From NCBI GenBank assembly GCA_004293725.1, contig REAW01000017.1:1-64000 (forward strand): 64,000 bases of DNA, in the 5' to 3' direction. A program made the position numbers and the translations under genes. Shown in pieces: positions 9,161 through 20,894 of this stretch. This DNA comes from Curvibacter sp. Lineage in GTDB: Bacteria > Pseudomonadota > Gammaproteobacteria > Burkholderiales > Burkholderiaceae_C. The number at the start of each line of letters is the position of its first letter. Position 1 is the stretch's first letter. The notes under the pieces were generated by a model. That model was not told the origin of the DNA. It was given only the letters and a program-made list of their open reading frames with translations, and made no database searches.

Positions 9161-11224
9161 CTAGCCGCCGTGGATTTTCATCATCAGAGGCACTATGAGG
9201 AGCGCCACAATGTTGATGATCTTGATCAGTGGGTTCACAGCGGGCCCCGCGGTGTCTTTGTAGGGGTCACCGACCGTGTCGCCAGTGACTGCGGCCTTGT
9301 GGGTCTCGGAGCCTTTGCCGCCATGGTGGCCGTCTTCAATGTACTTTTTGGCGTTGTCCCAGGCGCCACCGCCTGTACACATGGAAATAGCCACAAACAG
9401 TCCCGTCACGATGGTGCCCATCAGCAAGCCACCCAAGGCAGCGGGGCCAAGTGCCAGGCCAACAACAATTGGCACCACCACTGGCAGCAGAGACGGGATC
9501 ATCATTTCCTTGATGGCGGCCGTGGTCAGCATGTCGACTGCTGTGTCGTACTCAGGCTTTCCTGTGCCGTCCATGATGCCCTTGATTTCCTTGAACTGGC
9601 GGCGTACCTCCACCACCACCGACCCCGCAGCGCGACCAACCGCTTCCATGGCCATGGCACCGAACAGGTAGGGAATCAACCCGCCAATAAAGAGGCCAAT
9701 GATGACCATAGGGTCGCTCAAGTCGAAGGTAATGTGCTTGCCAAACGCATCCAATTTGTGGGTGTAGTCTGCAAACAGGACCAGCGCTGCCAAGCCCGCA
9801 GACCCAATGGCATAGCCCTTGGTAACGGCTTTGGTCGTGTTGCCCACAGCGTCGAGCGGGTCGGTTATTTCGCGCACGCTCGCAGGGAGCTCGGCCATTT
9901 CTGCTATGCCACCGGCGTTGTCTGTAATGGGGCCATAGGCGTCCAGCGCAACCACAATGCCGGCCATGCTAAGCATGGATGTGGCTGCAATGGCAATTCC
10001 ATACAGTCCAGCAAGACTGTAGGCGCTGTAGATTGCCATACAAACAAAAACAACAGGCCAGGCAGTCGAGCGCATGGAGACACCCAGACCGGCAATGATG
10101 TTGGTTCCGTGGCCGGTGGTAGAGGCCTGGGCAATATGCTGCACCGGAGCGTACTGGGTTCCGGTGTAGTACTCTGTGATCCAGACCAAAGCCCCGGTTA
10201 ACACCAGTCCAACCGTGCAGGCACCAAACAGACTGCTGGCCGACAAAACGTGACCGTCAGTTAAGGTGATGGCCGCAGGGAACATCGATTGGGTGACGAA
10301 GTAGAACGCGATCAAAGACAGCACGCCGGCAATTGCCAAGCCTTTGTACAGAGCCGGCATCACATTTTTCATGCCGGGAGAGGCTTTGACAAAGAAGCAA
10401 CCAACAATGGACGCCACGATGGACACTGCACCCAAAGCCAATGGGTATAAAACGGTTGAGGAGCCAGCAGCGCCTGCGAGGAGTGCTCCTAAAACCATAG
10501 TGGCAATCAAGGTCACTGCATAGGTTTCGAACAGGTCGGCGGCCATGCCTGCGCAGTCACCCACGTTGTCGCCTACGTTGTCAGCAATCACAGCAGGGTT
10601 GCGGGGATCATCTTCGGGGATGCCTGCTTCCACTTTGCCCACTAGATCTGCGCCGACGTCCGCGCCTTTGGTGAAGATGCCACCACCCAGACGTGCAAAG
10701 ATGGAAATCAGCGACGAGCCGAAGGCAAAACCAATCAGCGGATTGAGCTTGGCCGCAGTCACCACTCCATCTGGCACCAAGTACCAGTAAAAGCCGGTTA
10801 CGCCAAGCAAGCCCAAGCCTACCACCAGCATGCCGGTGATGGCGCCTCCGCGAAAGGCCACGTCAAGTGCCGGGCCAATGCCCTTGGTGGCCGCCTGCGC
10901 CGTACGCACATTGGCGCGAACCGACACGTTCATGCCGATGAAGCCACATGCGCCCGAAAGCACCGCACCGACCACAAAGCCCGCTGCACTAAGGGGGTCA
11001 AGGAAGATACCGATCAGCACCGTCAAGACCACGCCAACGATTGCAATGGTCTTGTACTGGCGAGAAAGGTATGCCGCTGCGCCAGTTTGGATTGCGGCTG
11101 CAATTTCTTGCATGCGCGCATTGCCAGCGTCTTGGGAAAGGATCCAGCTGCGTGCCCAAACGCCGTAGACCACGGCAATGAACCCACAGCCAAGCGCCAA
11201 GAATAGCGCCGTGTTACCCGTCAT
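9161..11224 (-). CDS. hppA: Membrane-bound H+-translocating pyrophosphatase
   Basis: A 687-residue multi-spanning enzyme that hydrolyses pyrophosphate while pumping protons across the inner membrane. Diagnostic features are [18 protein letters not shown] with the acidic substrate/Mg2+ motif, the downstream [18 protein letters not shown], and the C-terminal second acidic motif [14 protein letters not shown]. At residue 465 the GNTTKA motif carries Lys where K+-dependent enzymes carry Ala. From family knowledge this predicts a K+-independent proton pump of the Rhodospirillum type. A GAGGAG ribosome-binding site lies 7 bases before the ATG, inside the loop of a small hairpin. It is divergent from the soluble pyrophosphatase gene ppa. 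Confidence 0.96.
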   Translation of the reverse strand: MTGNTALFLALGCGFIAVVYGVWARSWILSQDAGNARMQEIAAAIQTGAAAYLSRQYKTIAIVGVVLTVLIGIFLDPLSAAGFVVGAVLSGACGFIGMNVSVRANVRTAQAATKGIGPALDVAFRGGAITGMLVVGLGLLGVTGFYWYLVPDGVVTAAKLNPLIGFAFGSSLISIFARLGGGIFTKGADVGADLVGKVEAGIPEDDPRNPAVIADNVGDNVGDCAGMAADLFETYAVTLIATMVLGALLAGAAGSSTVLYPLALGAVSIVASIVGCFFVKASPGMKNVMPALYKGLAIAGVLSLIAFYFVTQSMFPAAITLTDGHVLSASSLFGACTVGLVLTGALVWITEYYTGTQYAPVQHIAQASTTGHGTNIIAGLGVSMRSTAWPVVFVCMAIYSAYSLAGLYGIAIAATSMLSMAGIVVALDAYGPITDNAGGIAEMAELPASVREITDPLDAVGNTTKAVTKGYAIGSAGLAALVLFADYTHKLDAFGKHITFDLSDPMVIIGLFIGGLIPYLFGAMAMEAVGRAAGSVVVEVRRQFKEIKGIMDGTGKPEYDTAVDMLTTAAIKEMMIPSLLPVVVPIVVGLALGPAALGGLLMGTIVTGLFVAISMCTGGGAWDNAKKYIEDGHHGGKGSETHKAAVTGDTVGDPYKDTAGPAVNPLIKIINIVALLIVPLMMKIHGG

Positions 11225-11241
11225 AGAAATTCTCCTCTATG
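11222..11241 (-). promoter_or_regulatory. Hairpin enclosing the hppA ribosome-binding site
   Basis: On the minus strand CATAG and CTATG form a 5-bp stem. The 10-base loop holds the GAGGAG Shine-Dalgarno and the 3' arm includes the hppA start codon. A short stem like this might modulate initiation or be coincidental. Confidence 0.3.
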
Positions 11242-11454
11242 GTTGTTTCGCAAAGGTGGGAACAACGCCAGCGTTGTCCCCGCTGCGTTGCTTCCTCAGC
11301 GCTCCAACCCTACAAAGCAAGGGGAGATGATTGGCCAACGGGCCGAATGTAGCCTGCTTTGGCGGCCGTCTTGGGAAAACGAAAGTGTCTAGTCAGTAAA
11401 ATCCGGGTTAATCCCTAGGTTTTCGTTTCTAACTTTCAACACAAAGAGAAAAGC
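11242..11454. other. Divergent hppA/ppa intergenic region
   Basis: About 210 bases between two divergent pyrophosphatase genes, so it must hold both promoters. I see no convincing -35/-10 pair, riboswitch or long hairpin. AAAGAGAAAAG just before 11455 is the probable ppa ribosome-binding site. Confidence 0.5.
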
Positions 11455-11991
11455 ATGTCCCTCGACAAAGTCACCCCCGGTAGTAAAGTCCCTGGCGCGT
11501 TCAACGTCATCATCGAAATCCCCATGAACGCCGACCCCGTAAAGTACGAAGTGGACAAGGACTCTGGCGCCATTTTTGTGGATCGCTTTATGAGCACTGC
11601 CATGCACTACCCCACCAACTATGGCTATGTGCCCAAGACAATCTCGGGTGATGGCGATCCGGTTGATGTCTTGGTGATTACCCCCGTACCCTTGATACCT
11701 GGTGTAGTTGTTACATGCCGCGCCATCGGCATCTTGAAAATGACCGATGAAGCCGGCGAAGATGGAAAGGTATTGGCCGTGCCGGTGGACAAAATCCTGT
11801 CGCTTTACAGCCAATGGAAAAAACCAGAAGACCTGAACCCCTTCCGTCTGAAGACCATTGCCCACTTTTTTGAGCACTACAAGGATTTGGAAGAAGGCAA
11901 GTGGGTCAAAGTGCAGGGCTGGGAAGGCCCCGAAGCAGCCGAGAAGGAAATCATGGACGGTATTTCCAATTACAACAAAGAGCAAGCCTAA
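11455..11991 (+). CDS. ppa: Soluble inorganic pyrophosphatase, family I
   Basis: Cytoplasmic Mg2+-dependent enzyme that hydrolyses pyrophosphate to two phosphates and pulls biosynthetic reactions forward. At 178 residues it has the usual bacterial length. The family signature is present: [24 protein letters not shown], and the metal-binding DGDPVDVLV. The C-terminal active-site region [16 protein letters not shown] is also intact. It is divergent from hppA, so the cell can hydrolyse pyrophosphate either wastefully or with energy conservation. Confidence 0.97.
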   Translation: MSLDKVTPGSKVPGAFNVIIEIPMNADPVKYEVDKDSGAIFVDRFMSTAMHYPTNYGYVPKTISGDGDPVDVLVITPVPLIPGVVVTCRAIGILKMTDEAGEDGKVLAVPVDKILSLYSQWKKPEDLNPFRLKTIAHFFEHYKDLEEGKWVKVQGWEGPEAAEKEIMDGISNYNKEQA

Positions 11992-12012
11992 GCGCTTGCT
12001 CGGGCAGTAAAT

Positions 12013-12801
12013 TTAGCGCTTGGGGTCGGGGAATACGAACTGTTGAATCCGACCTGCGCGCTCAAATGGCTTCCAAGCGCCATGGGTCTGGGCCAGTCGG
12101 TCAGCCACCACCCACCAGGTGCTGGGGTTCAGGCCCAGGCCAATGTGGCTGGCAAATACTTCCACGTTTTCGGTGTGCGGGTTGGTTTGGCTGGGAGCCT
12201 GCAAGCTGGCGGGCCACGCTACCACTCCGTCGCTGCGAGAGTAAATGGAGGTGGTGGGGACCGGTGGGGCAGCTGGCAGGTCGAATTGCTCCACTTCCTG
12301 GGTAATGCTGCGGCCGCTGGTGAGCTCGTACAGGCGCCAGGCGTTTGTGCTTTTATGCGAACCAGCAAACGGGGTACCCATGGTGATAACGCTTCGTACA
12401 TGCTGGGGGAGTTCCTTGGCAAGCTCGCGGGCATAGACCCCACCCAAGCTCCAACCCACCAAGCTTACGGGTTCACCACTGGCCTCGGCGGTTTCTTGCA
12501 ATTGGCGCTTCGCAGTTTCCAACACGCCTGCCCGTGGGCCAAAGTTGTAGCCTTGATTCCAACCCGAAATGTCGTAACCGAGGTTGTTGAGGTAGCCCCT
12601 GAGTGGCAGTGTGGATCCGTCGCTGGCTGACAATCCGGGAAACACAATGACAGGGTGGCCGTCACCGGCAGGCGCTTTCGCCAACGCTGGCCAACTGGGT
12701 AAGACCGACCAAAACTCCCATGGGGCGCGCAGTTCCAGTGCCATCAACCAAGCGTTGGGGGCTGGCGGGTGCTCAGTTACAGAAGCTTTTTCTTTTGCCA
12801 T
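12013..12801 (-). CDS. Alpha/beta-hydrolase, lipase/acyltransferase-like
   Basis: A 262-residue alpha/beta hydrolase without a signal peptide. The nucleophile elbow is GWSLGG (GxSxG). The upstream strand/oxyanion region reads VIVFPGLSASDGST, and RSVITMGTPFAGS follows. The probable catalytic Asp is in YSRSDGVVAW and the His in VFASHIGLG. This layout matches the bacterial triacylglycerol lipase/PGAP1-like group. Substrate is unknown, and an esterase or a phospholipid-directed enzyme is equally possible. It converges on ppa with 21 bases between the stops and is divergent from cheW. Confidence 0.75.
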   Translation of the reverse strand: MAKEKASVTEHPPAPNAWLMALELRAPWEFWSVLPSWPALAKAPAGDGHPVIVFPGLSASDGSTLPLRGYLNNLGYDISGWNQGYNFGPRAGVLETAKRQLQETAEASGEPVSLVGWSLGGVYARELAKELPQHVRSVITMGTPFAGSHKSTNAWRLYELTSGRSITQEVEQFDLPAAPPVPTTSIYSRSDGVVAWPASLQAPSQTNPHTENVEVFASHIGLGLNPSTWWVVADRLAQTHGAWKPFERAGRIQQFVFPDPKR

Positions 12802-12913
12802 ACGACGTTACGTGCGCGGCTTAGTATTGCCGCATTACAAATGATGTATTAACGGTACCAGTTTTAGCCGTGGTGCCCCGCCTTGGTGCAATACGTTTAG
12901 TTGTGGGGCCCTG

Positions 12914-12939
12914 TTTTTTCGTCACCTTGGTGACAAAAA
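12914..12939. repeat. Inverted repeat (operator or cryptic hairpin)
   Basis: GTCACC-TT-GGTGAC is a perfect 6-bp palindrome with a 2-base spacer. It is extended by T and A tracts that pair across it, apart from one unpaired C at 12920. Neither strand has a free U-tract after the stem, so a standard terminator is unlikely. An operator between the divergent hydrolase and cheW genes is possible. Confidence 0.4.
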
Positions 12940-13061
12940 GGAGTGGTTGATGTGCTTTTGCAGCCGATTCTTCCCCGCGGCGTGTGGTGCAGCCCGGACC
13001 CTGCTGGCATAGTTTGGCAAAGTGCTGTTGAACGCAATGCCACCCGGCGCGATGGTTTTTG

Positions 13062-13090
13062 TTCACGAAGTGCGCATGCGCGTGTATGAT
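13062..13090 (+). promoter_or_regulatory. Candidate sigma70 promoter for cheW
   Basis: TTCACG (13062-13067) and TATGAT (13085-13090) are separated by 17 bases and sit about 50 bases before the cheW ATG. The inverted repeat 13087-13102 overlaps the -10. No sigma28-type motif was recognised. Confidence 0.4.
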
Positions 13091-13141
13091 GATTTGTCAT
13101 CAGTTCCCCCTCAATCGCTTGCGAAGAAACAGGAGGCTTCC

Positions 13142-13627
13142 ATGGAAGTTGCGCCCGACGTTTTGCTGCAGAACCCCAACCAACGGGAGGTTGGCCGCAT
13201 TGAGGCGCATGCAGCCCAGTACCTCACTATGCGCTTGGGGACTGAGGAGTACGCCCTGGAGATCTTGCGTGTTCAGGAAATTCGGTCTTACGAGCAGCCG
13301 GTTCGCATGGTTCAGTCGCCCAGTTTCGTCAAGGGTGTCATCAATCTGCGGGGCGTGATCGTGCCTATCGTTGACTTGCGCCTCAAACTCCAGCTACACA
13401 ATGCCGAATACAACAATTCCACAGTAGTCATTATTCTTCGGCTGCAGTCTGCGGTGGTTGGCGCTGTGGTGGATGGAGTGTCTGATGTCGTGTCGCTTTC
13501 CAGCCAATCGATCAAGCCCGCACCCCATTTCGAGTCGCAGTTGGATCCCGGCTGCATCGTTGGGCTCGCGCAGCTCGGCGAGCGCATGTTGGTGGTGGTG
13601 AACATCAATATGTTGATGGCGCATTGA
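13142..13627 (+). CDS. cheW: CheW-like chemotaxis coupling protein
   Basis: Scaffold protein that links chemoreceptors to the CheA kinase at polar arrays. The 161-residue reading from 13142 is preferred because a strong AGGAGG lies 5 bases upstream. The longer reading from 13022 adds an unconserved leader. CheW fold features: YLTMRLGTEEYALEILRVQE, SFVKGVINLRGVIVPIVDLR, and VGAVVDGVSDVVSL. It precedes a chemoreceptor gene by 85 bases. No cheA, cheY, cheR or cheB is present, so this is a satellite cheW-mcp pair feeding a system encoded elsewhere. Confidence 0.92.
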   Translation: MEVAPDVLLQNPNQREVGRIEAHAAQYLTMRLGTEEYALEILRVQEIRSYEQPVRMVQSPSFVKGVINLRGVIVPIVDLRLKLQLHNAEYNNSTVVIILRLQSAVVGAVVDGVSDVVSLSSQSIKPAPHFESQLDPGCIVGLAQLGERMLVVVNINMLMAH

Positions 13628-13712
13628 GGGATTGGCATGGATGCGACTGCCTGATACGGTAAGCGGCACAATGAATTTTTAGAAACACCTATAACTTGAT
13701 GGAGAGCTCACG

Positions 13713-15800
13713 ATGGCACTTGGTTTTATGACGTCTTTGCGCGGGAAGATTGTGGCCACCGTGGGGCTGCTTGTTGCCGGAAGCTTGTTGGTTTTATCTG
13801 CGACCAATGTGTATACGGCTCGAAGCCATGCGTTGGAGTCTCTGGATAGCCAGACCCGAGCGCTGTCAAAGTCGCATGCTGCTGGCGTGGGGGACTGGGT
13901 AACCTCACGCAAGCAGGTGGTGAATTCAATAGCGGGTGCGGTACCCGAGGCGGATCCCATCAAATACCTGCAGCAAGCCAAGATCGCGGGTGATGTAGAT
14001 ACTGCTTATATTGGGTTTGCTGACAAGCGCACTGCCTTTTCTTCCCCGCAAGAACTACCCGCTGATTACGACCCTACGTCGCGCCCTTGGTATCAGTTGG
14101 CAGCCAAGGAGTCGGGGCCAGTGGTCACATCACCTTACTTGGACGCTGGCACCAAAAAACTGGTGATTACTTTTGCGTCGGCGGTGAAAAGTGGAGGGCA
14201 GGTCGGTGCGGTGACTGCGCTGGACGTTTTCATGGACGGCGTAGTGCGCAACGTGGCTTCGATTCGACCCACGCCGGGAACATACGGATTGATTGTGGGC
14301 AAGGATGGCAAGATTGTTGTGCACGAAGACACCTCGCTGGTTCTCAAGTCCATTACCGATATTGCACCGAGTTTGGGCAGCGGGGGGGTTGAGACGCTTG
14401 TAAGTGCAGCCACATTGCGCGATGTGACGATCGGCGGTGAAAGTCGATTGGTCTATGCCCAGCCGATACCTGGCAGCGACTGGACCCTGCTGGTTGCGTT
14501 GAATCGCGCCGAGGCTATGCATGGAGTCACGGCCTTGGTGTGGTCTGCTGCTGTTTCCAGTGTGGTTATTGCGGTGATTGCTGCGCTGGTGATTGGCGGC
14601 ATTCTGACCAAGCTACTTGGGCGATTGGTGGTGTTGCGCAATGCCATGCAAGACATCGGCTCGGGAGAAGGCGACTTGACCCAGCGAATACCCACCGCGG
14701 GCAATGATGAGTTGTCTGCCATTGCCATGGGATTCAACCAGTTTGTCGAAAAGACGCAGGGAGTTTTGCGCCAAGTGCGGTCTAGTGCCGACAGCGTGGC
14801 CAATGCCAGCGCCGAAATCGCACAAGGCAATAACGACCTGAGCGCGCGCACCGAACAACAAGCCAGTGCTTTGGAAGAAACAGCCGCCAGCATGGAGGAA
14901 CTCGGTTCCACCGTGAAGCAAAACGCCGACTCCGCCCGCGAAGCCAATCAGCTTGCAATGAGCGCATCTACGGTTGCGGTGCAAGGCGGAGAGGTTGTGA
15001 GCCAAGTGGTTGAAACCATGAAAGGCATCAACGAGTCCAGCCGCAAAATCGCAGACATCATCAGTGTCATCGACGGAATCGCCTTCCAGACCAACATCTT
15101 GGCGTTGAACGCCGCAGTAGAAGCCGCGCGCGCTGGCGAACAGGGAAGAGGTTTTGCCGTGGTCGCCTCCGAGGTGCGCAGCTTGGCGGGGCGGTCTGCC
15201 GACGCAGCGAAGGAAATCAAAGCGCTTATTGGAACCAGTGTCGATCGGGTGGAGCAAGGAACTGCCCTTGTAGACAAAGCCGGCAGCACCATGACCGAAG
15301 TGGTGAGTAGCATCCGACGGGTGACCGATATCATGGGAGAAATCAGTGCCGCCAGCAGCGAACAGAGCAGCGGTGTCTCGCAAGTGGGAGAAGCGGTAGG
15401 CCAAATGGACCAGGCCACACAGCAAAACGCAGCACTGGTGGAGCAAATGGCCGCTGCAGCCAGTAGCTTGAAGAGTCAGGCCAATGATTTGGTTCAAGTG
15501 GTTGCGGTATTCAAACTTGGAAACGAGACGGGCGGCCATGCCGCGGCACACTTGCCTAAATCACAAGTACGGTCCAATCAACCTAAAGTGCCAGCCTTTA
15601 AGGGGCCCGAGCGCCGCGGTGATACCCAACCGGCTGCATCTTCCCGTCCCACAGCGGCGCATGTACCCGCTGGCAAAGTGCCTGCAGCCAAACCTAAAGT
15701 CCCGTCTGGCGCGTTGGCCCCTGCAACGAACGCCGTTGTTCCGAAGACCAGTACCAAGGCTACTCCCGCTGGTGGAGACGACGACTGGGAAACCTTTTAA
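13713..15800 (+). CDS. Methyl-accepting chemotaxis protein with dCACHE sensor, amino-acid-type motif
   Basis: A 695-residue chemoreceptor: TM1 (about 10-30), periplasmic double-CACHE domain (about 35-270), TM2 (about 275-298), HAMP, and a long signalling hairpin whose tip reads [20 protein letters not shown]. The C terminus ends DDWETF, close to the NWETF CheR/CheB-binding pentapeptide of enteric receptors, after a Pro/Ala/Lys-rich tether. In the distal sensor lobe Y119, R124, W126, Y127, Y142, D144 and D171 match in spacing the amino-acid-binding residues I recall for Pseudomonas PctA (Y121, R126, W128, Y129, Y144, D146, D173). An L-amino-acid ligand is therefore predicted. The ATG at 13713 has GGAGAG 6 bases upstream. 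Confidence 0.93.
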   Translation: MALGFMTSLRGKIVATVGLLVAGSLLVLSATNVYTARSHALESLDSQTRALSKSHAAGVGDWVTSRKQVVNSIAGAVPEADPIKYLQQAKIAGDVDTAYIGFADKRTAFSSPQELPADYDPTSRPWYQLAAKESGPVVTSPYLDAGTKKLVITFASAVKSGGQVGAVTALDVFMDGVVRNVASIRPTPGTYGLIVGKDGKIVVHEDTSLVLKSITDIAPSLGSGGVETLVSAATLRDVTIGGESRLVYAQPIPGSDWTLLVALNRAEAMHGVTALVWSAAVSSVVIAVIAALVIGGILTKLLGRLVVLRNAMQDIGSGEGDLTQRIPTAGNDELSAIAMGFNQFVEKTQGVLRQVRSSADSVANASAEIAQGNNDLSARTEQQASALEETAASMEELGSTVKQNADSAREANQLAMSASTVAVQGGEVVSQVVETMKGINESSRKIADIISVIDGIAFQTNILALNAAVEAARAGEQGRGFAVVASEVRSLAGRSADAAKEIKALIGTSVDRVEQGTALVDKAGSTMTEVVSSIRRVTDIMGEISAASSEQSSGVSQVGEAVGQMDQATQQNAALVEQMAAAASSLKSQANDLVQVVAVFKLGNETGGHAAAHLPKSQVRSNQPKVPAFKGPERRGDTQPAASSRPTAAHVPAGKVPAAKPKVPSGALAPATNAVVPKTSTKATPAGGDDDWETF

Positions 15801-15816
15801 TCCGCAGAAAGAAGGC

Positions 15817-17013
15817 TCAGGTCGGGTTCCTGAATGGCGAGCGCTGGTTCAGGTCCTCTAGGTAGTGACCAATGCCTTGGCCCTCGCGTTCCAGAAAACG
15901 GGCCACAGCGTCGGCAAACGCTGGGTGTGCCAGCCAATGTGCGCTGGTGGTTTTGACTGGCAGCAGTGCCCGCGCCATCTTGTGCTCCCCTTGGGCCCCG
16001 CCTTCAAAACGCTGGTAGTCGTTTGCAATGCACCAGTCCAATGGCTGGTAGTAGCAAGCCTCGAAGTGCAGGCAGTTAACGGGCTCCAGTGCGCCCCAAT
16101 AGCGGCCGTAGGCGACCCGAATGATTTTTTCATCCATTTGACGCTCTGGCCCGGAGGAATATCCACCAACAGCGATCAAACTGCTAGCAATGGGGCGTCC
16201 CTTGCGTTCTGCTACGAACAGAAGCCAGTTCTCAGGCATTGTGCGGGCTATGCGGCTAAAGAAGTCGCGGTTCAGGTAGGGCGGGTTTCCGTGCTCAAGG
16301 TAGGTACGCTCATAGCATTGATAAAAGAAGTCCCAGTCTGCCGCGGAAATTTCGGTGCCATGGGCATGGCGGAAAGTGACCCCGGCTTCCACCACTTTGC
16401 GCCGTTCTTGTCGAATTTTCTTTCGCTTTTCTTGGGACAGGCTTGCGAGAAAAGTGTCGAAGTCTGCGTAGCCGGGCTCCGTATTCTGCCAGTGGAACTG
16501 CACGGTGTGGCGCAGCATCAGCCCAGATTCCTCACTGGCCTGCACGTCTTCGTCGCTCGCAAACAGTGTGTGCAGGGAAGAGGCGCCTACTGACTCACAC
16601 CACGCTACCACCGTTTGCAAGAGTGCGGAGCGAGCATGCCTGTTGCGGGCCAGCAGGCGTGCACCTGGAACTGGGGTGAATGGGACGGCAATCACCGCTT
16701 TGGGGTAATAGGGCACGCCATGTTGTTGGTAGGCGCTAGCCCAGGCCCAATCGAAGACATACTCGCCGTAAGAATGGTTTTTCAGGTAAACCAAGCAGGC
16801 GGCTCGCAGTGCTCCATCGGTGTGAAGCGTGATGCAGTGTGGCGCCCAACCTGTTTCTTCGCACGCACTGCCACTCTCGTGTAAGGCCGCAAGGTAGGCG
16901 TGGCGCATGAAGGGGCTGGGCTGGGCTTGCGCGTCCAGCAGATCATCCCATGCGGCCGCGTCCACGCCCATCAGCGATTCGTGCACCCCGATGACATAAT
17001 TGGGCTCACCCAT
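15817..17013 (-). CDS. GNAT-superfamily peptidoglycan-bridge-like protein (DUF482/FemAB-like)
   Basis: A 398-residue cytoplasmic protein of the PF04339 (DUF482) family, related to FemAB/GNAT acyltransferases. Recognisable segments are WDDLLDAQAQPSPFMRH, VYLKNHSYGEYVFDWAWA, LSQEKRKKIRQERRKV and FEGGAQGEHKMARALLPVKT, all typical of this Burkholderiales-rich family. The start at 17013 (GAAGAAGG upstream) is preferred to 17043, which adds ten basic residues. The acyl donor and acceptor are unknown. It converges on the chemoreceptor gene with a 16-base gap, and is divergent from nadE. Confidence 0.8.
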   Translation of the reverse strand: MGEPNYVIGVHESLMGVDAAAWDDLLDAQAQPSPFMRHAYLAALHESGSACEETGWAPHCITLHTDGALRAACLVYLKNHSYGEYVFDWAWASAYQQHGVPYYPKAVIAVPFTPVPGARLLARNRHARSALLQTVVAWCESVGASSLHTLFASDEDVQASEESGLMLRHTVQFHWQNTEPGYADFDTFLASLSQEKRKKIRQERRKVVEAGVTFRHAHGTEISAADWDFFYQCYERTYLEHGNPPYLNRDFFSRIARTMPENWLLFVAERKGRPIASSLIAVGGYSSGPERQMDEKIIRVAYGRYWGALEPVNCLHFEACYYQPLDWCIANDYQRFEGGAQGEHKMARALLPVKTTSAHWLAHPAFADAVARFLEREGQGIGHYLEDLNQRSPFRNPT

Positions 17014-17087
17014 GGAGCGCCTTCTTCTCAATGGATGGCGCAATGGTGCCGTCTACGGCGCTGCTGTGAATAAGGACTGGCTGGTTC

Positions 17088-19144
<2,057 letters not shown>

Positions 19145-19231
19145 CCACCCCTCGCGCTTTACTGCGGCCCCCATCAACGGAACGCGTTTCAGCGCAGGGC
19201 GATCCGGAACTGGAAATGCTGGTTGAAAAAC

Positions 19232-19639
19232 TTACAAAAAACGTTGGCCCAGCGCGGTCAGCCATATCCCTGCGCACACTAGCAGGCTCAGCAGTACCGC
19301 TGCACTCCCCATGTCCTTGGCGCGTTTGGACAAGTCATGCCACTCAGGCCCTACGCGGTCGATAGCGGTTTCGACAGCAGTGTTTAGCAACTCCACAACC
19401 ATCAAAAGCATCACACTTCCGGCCAGCAGGGCTACCTCGACCCAATTTCGCCCCAACCAAAAGCTCATCGGCACAAGGACGACGGCGGCTATACATTCTT
19501 GACGGAAAGCTGTTTCGGCCCACCCCGCTCGAAGCCCAGCCAGCGAGTAACCAAAGGCATGCCATACACGGGTGAAGCCCGTGCGTTCTTTTTGCGGATT
19601 GACCGGATTGATGGCAGGAGGCAAGTTAGGTTCCATCAT
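19232..19639 (-). CDS. dgkA: Diacylglycerol kinase, small integral-membrane type
   Basis: A 135-residue inner-membrane kinase that recycles diacylglycerol to phosphatidic acid. The family signature is visible: VVELLNTAVETAIDRVG followed by RAKDMGSAAV. Three membrane segments lie around residues 45-65, 66-85 and 110-130. An N-terminal extension of about 20 residues precedes the catalytic core. Two adjacent ATG codons (19639, 19636) are equally good starts. It ends the leftward series sigma factor-DUF3619-DUF3106-RDD-dgkA. Confidence 0.92.
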   Translation of the reverse strand: MMEPNLPPAINPVNPQKERTGFTRVWHAFGYSLAGLRAGWAETAFRQECIAAVVLVPMSFWLGRNWVEVALLAGSVMLLMVVELLNTAVETAIDRVGPEWHDLSKRAKDMGSAAVLLSLLVCAGIWLTALGQRFL

Positions 19640-19651
19640 CAGTTATTTTGC

Positions 19652-20179
19652 TTAGCGGCTCATTGGCATGGAGGACACCAGCCGCGTGCCTGCAAGTGCA
19701 TCGTGCCAGAACTGACGCTGTGGATGGAGGCGGCTCGACAAAGCCCAAATCGCAATCCAGCCCATTACGATAGCGCTCACTTCAAGCACACCCAGGTGAA
19801 ACGGCGCTACAGCTGCTAAAGGTGGCAAAAACCAAGCCCAACTCAGCGTATAGCGGCCCATGGCCCGCAATTGACTGACGCTGCGGCCTTGACGATCTAC
19901 CAAGCGGATGTTCCAAGTTTTCATGGCTAGCGTCTGCCCGTGCGCCCAGAACCAGACGAAATAAATTCCAAAGATAACGAAGACAAAGGCTTGCAAGGCG
20001 TTGCGGTTGTCAAGCGCATGGCGGCTTTGGCTCAACGTGCTGAACAAGTATCCGGCCAAAAAGACAACGCCAAACAATAAGATGCCTTCATAGAGCCAGC
20101 AAGCCATTCGCCTGCGCAGGCTGGGAGCGTTCAGTGATGGGGAAAAAGGGGCCGTTTGCAGAGGTTCAGTGGATCGCAT
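19652..20179 (-). CDS. RDD-family membrane protein
   Basis: A 175-residue inner-membrane protein with RDD-family features: an early Arg (LRRRMACWLYEG), an Asp in NIRLVDRQGR, and the terminal segment FWHDALAGTRLV. Three hydrophobic segments lie at about 30-50, 62-82 and 108-145. RDD proteins have no uniform function, and some are implicated in ion transport. It lies 12 bases upstream of dgkA and is probably cotranscribed with it. Confidence 0.85.
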   Translation of the reverse strand: MRSTEPLQTAPFSPSLNAPSLRRRMACWLYEGILLFGVVFLAGYLFSTLSQSRHALDNRNALQAFVFVIFGIYFVWFWAHGQTLAMKTWNIRLVDRQGRSVSQLRAMGRYTLSWAWFLPPLAAVAPFHLGVLEVSAIVMGWIAIWALSSRLHPQRQFWHDALAGTRLVSSMPMSR

Positions 20180-20230
20180 GACACTGATTGTAGAGAGCGG
20201 CTGGAGGGGCGGGGGCGGTGCTGCCGGTAC

Positions 20231-20860
20231 TTACCTAGCTGGCACCAACGGAAGCAAGGTGTTGGGATCGATCGCCTGCTGTGCCGTGAACTTGGTACGG
20301 TCTCCCTCCGGGGAAAGGCGGGTTACGGGGATTGGGGTGAGTTTACTGGGGGCCAATGGCTTTGCCGACACCGCTGCTCCAGCTGGCTTGGCAGGGGTTT
20401 TCTTGGCAAGGCGGCTTTTGTCTTCCGGGCTCAGTGCTTGATAGGCTTCCCAGTTGGCAGCACGCTCGGTCGAGTGTGTTTTTTTGGCTTCAGCAAAATT
20501 TAGACGCGCTAGTTCGCGTGCACGCGGCTTCAGTGCTGCCCATTCGGCCATGCGGCTGTGCATTTTCGCTTGTTCAGCGGGGCCCAGTTGGGGGTAGTTC
20601 TTGGCTAAAGCGATCCACTTGCGCTTGTGTCCGTTACTGAGCGTGTCCCACGTGTCTTCAAGGGGTTGGAGCGATTGGCGTTGAACGGAGCTCAGTTCTT
20701 TCCAGGTTGCCACCGCCAGAGGTGCGCTGAGAGGTTTGAGTGCCGGCGGTGTGGTGCTTTGCGCATTCAGGATGAGGGGCGCACCGCCGACGAAAAAAAA
20801 CATGGCGACCCAAAATGCCAGCGGCGCGGAAAGCCTGGGTCGGAAGAAAGTCGGGCGCAT
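20231..20860 (-). CDS. DUF3106 secreted/membrane-anchored protein
   Basis: A 209-residue protein with an N-terminal hydrophobic signal or anchor (residues about 12-33). A DUF3106-type core follows: WKELSSVQRQSLQPLEDTWD, KRKWIALAKNYPQL, and a helical segment to RLAKKTPAKPA. A Pro/Ala/Lys-rich tail comes last. Trp/Leu-rich helical repeats of this kind are reminiscent of periplasmic adaptor/chaperone proteins, but no function is established. It lies between DUF3619 and RDD genes, an order conserved next to ilvI in Burkholderiales. Confidence 0.8.
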   Translation of the reverse strand: MRPTFFRPRLSAPLAFWVAMFFFVGGAPLILNAQSTTPPALKPLSAPLAVATWKELSSVQRQSLQPLEDTWDTLSNGHKRKWIALAKNYPQLGPAEQAKMHSRMAEWAALKPRARELARLNFAEAKKTHSTERAANWEAYQALSPEDKSRLAKKTPAKPAGAAVSAKPLAPSKLTPIPVTRLSPEGDRTKFTAQQAIDPNTLLPLVPAR

Positions 20861-20894
20861 GGCGAGGCAGTCGGTCTAGAGGAGGCGGTTAACT

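Larger units (their letters stand above)
12802..13141. other. 340-base region between hydrolase and cheW
   Basis: No convincing gene: the short open frames here lack codon bias and ribosome-binding sites. It holds an 11-bp near-perfect inverted repeat (12914-12939), an inverted repeat TGATGA-N4-TCATCA (13087-13102) and a candidate cheW promoter. Confidence 0.5.

Noticed and set aside
9161-10201. Long plus-strand open frame (403 codons) over hppA
   Set aside because: It is antisense to a clearly conserved pyrophosphatase, is His/Gln/Gly-rich as expected from third-position bias, and has no family features.
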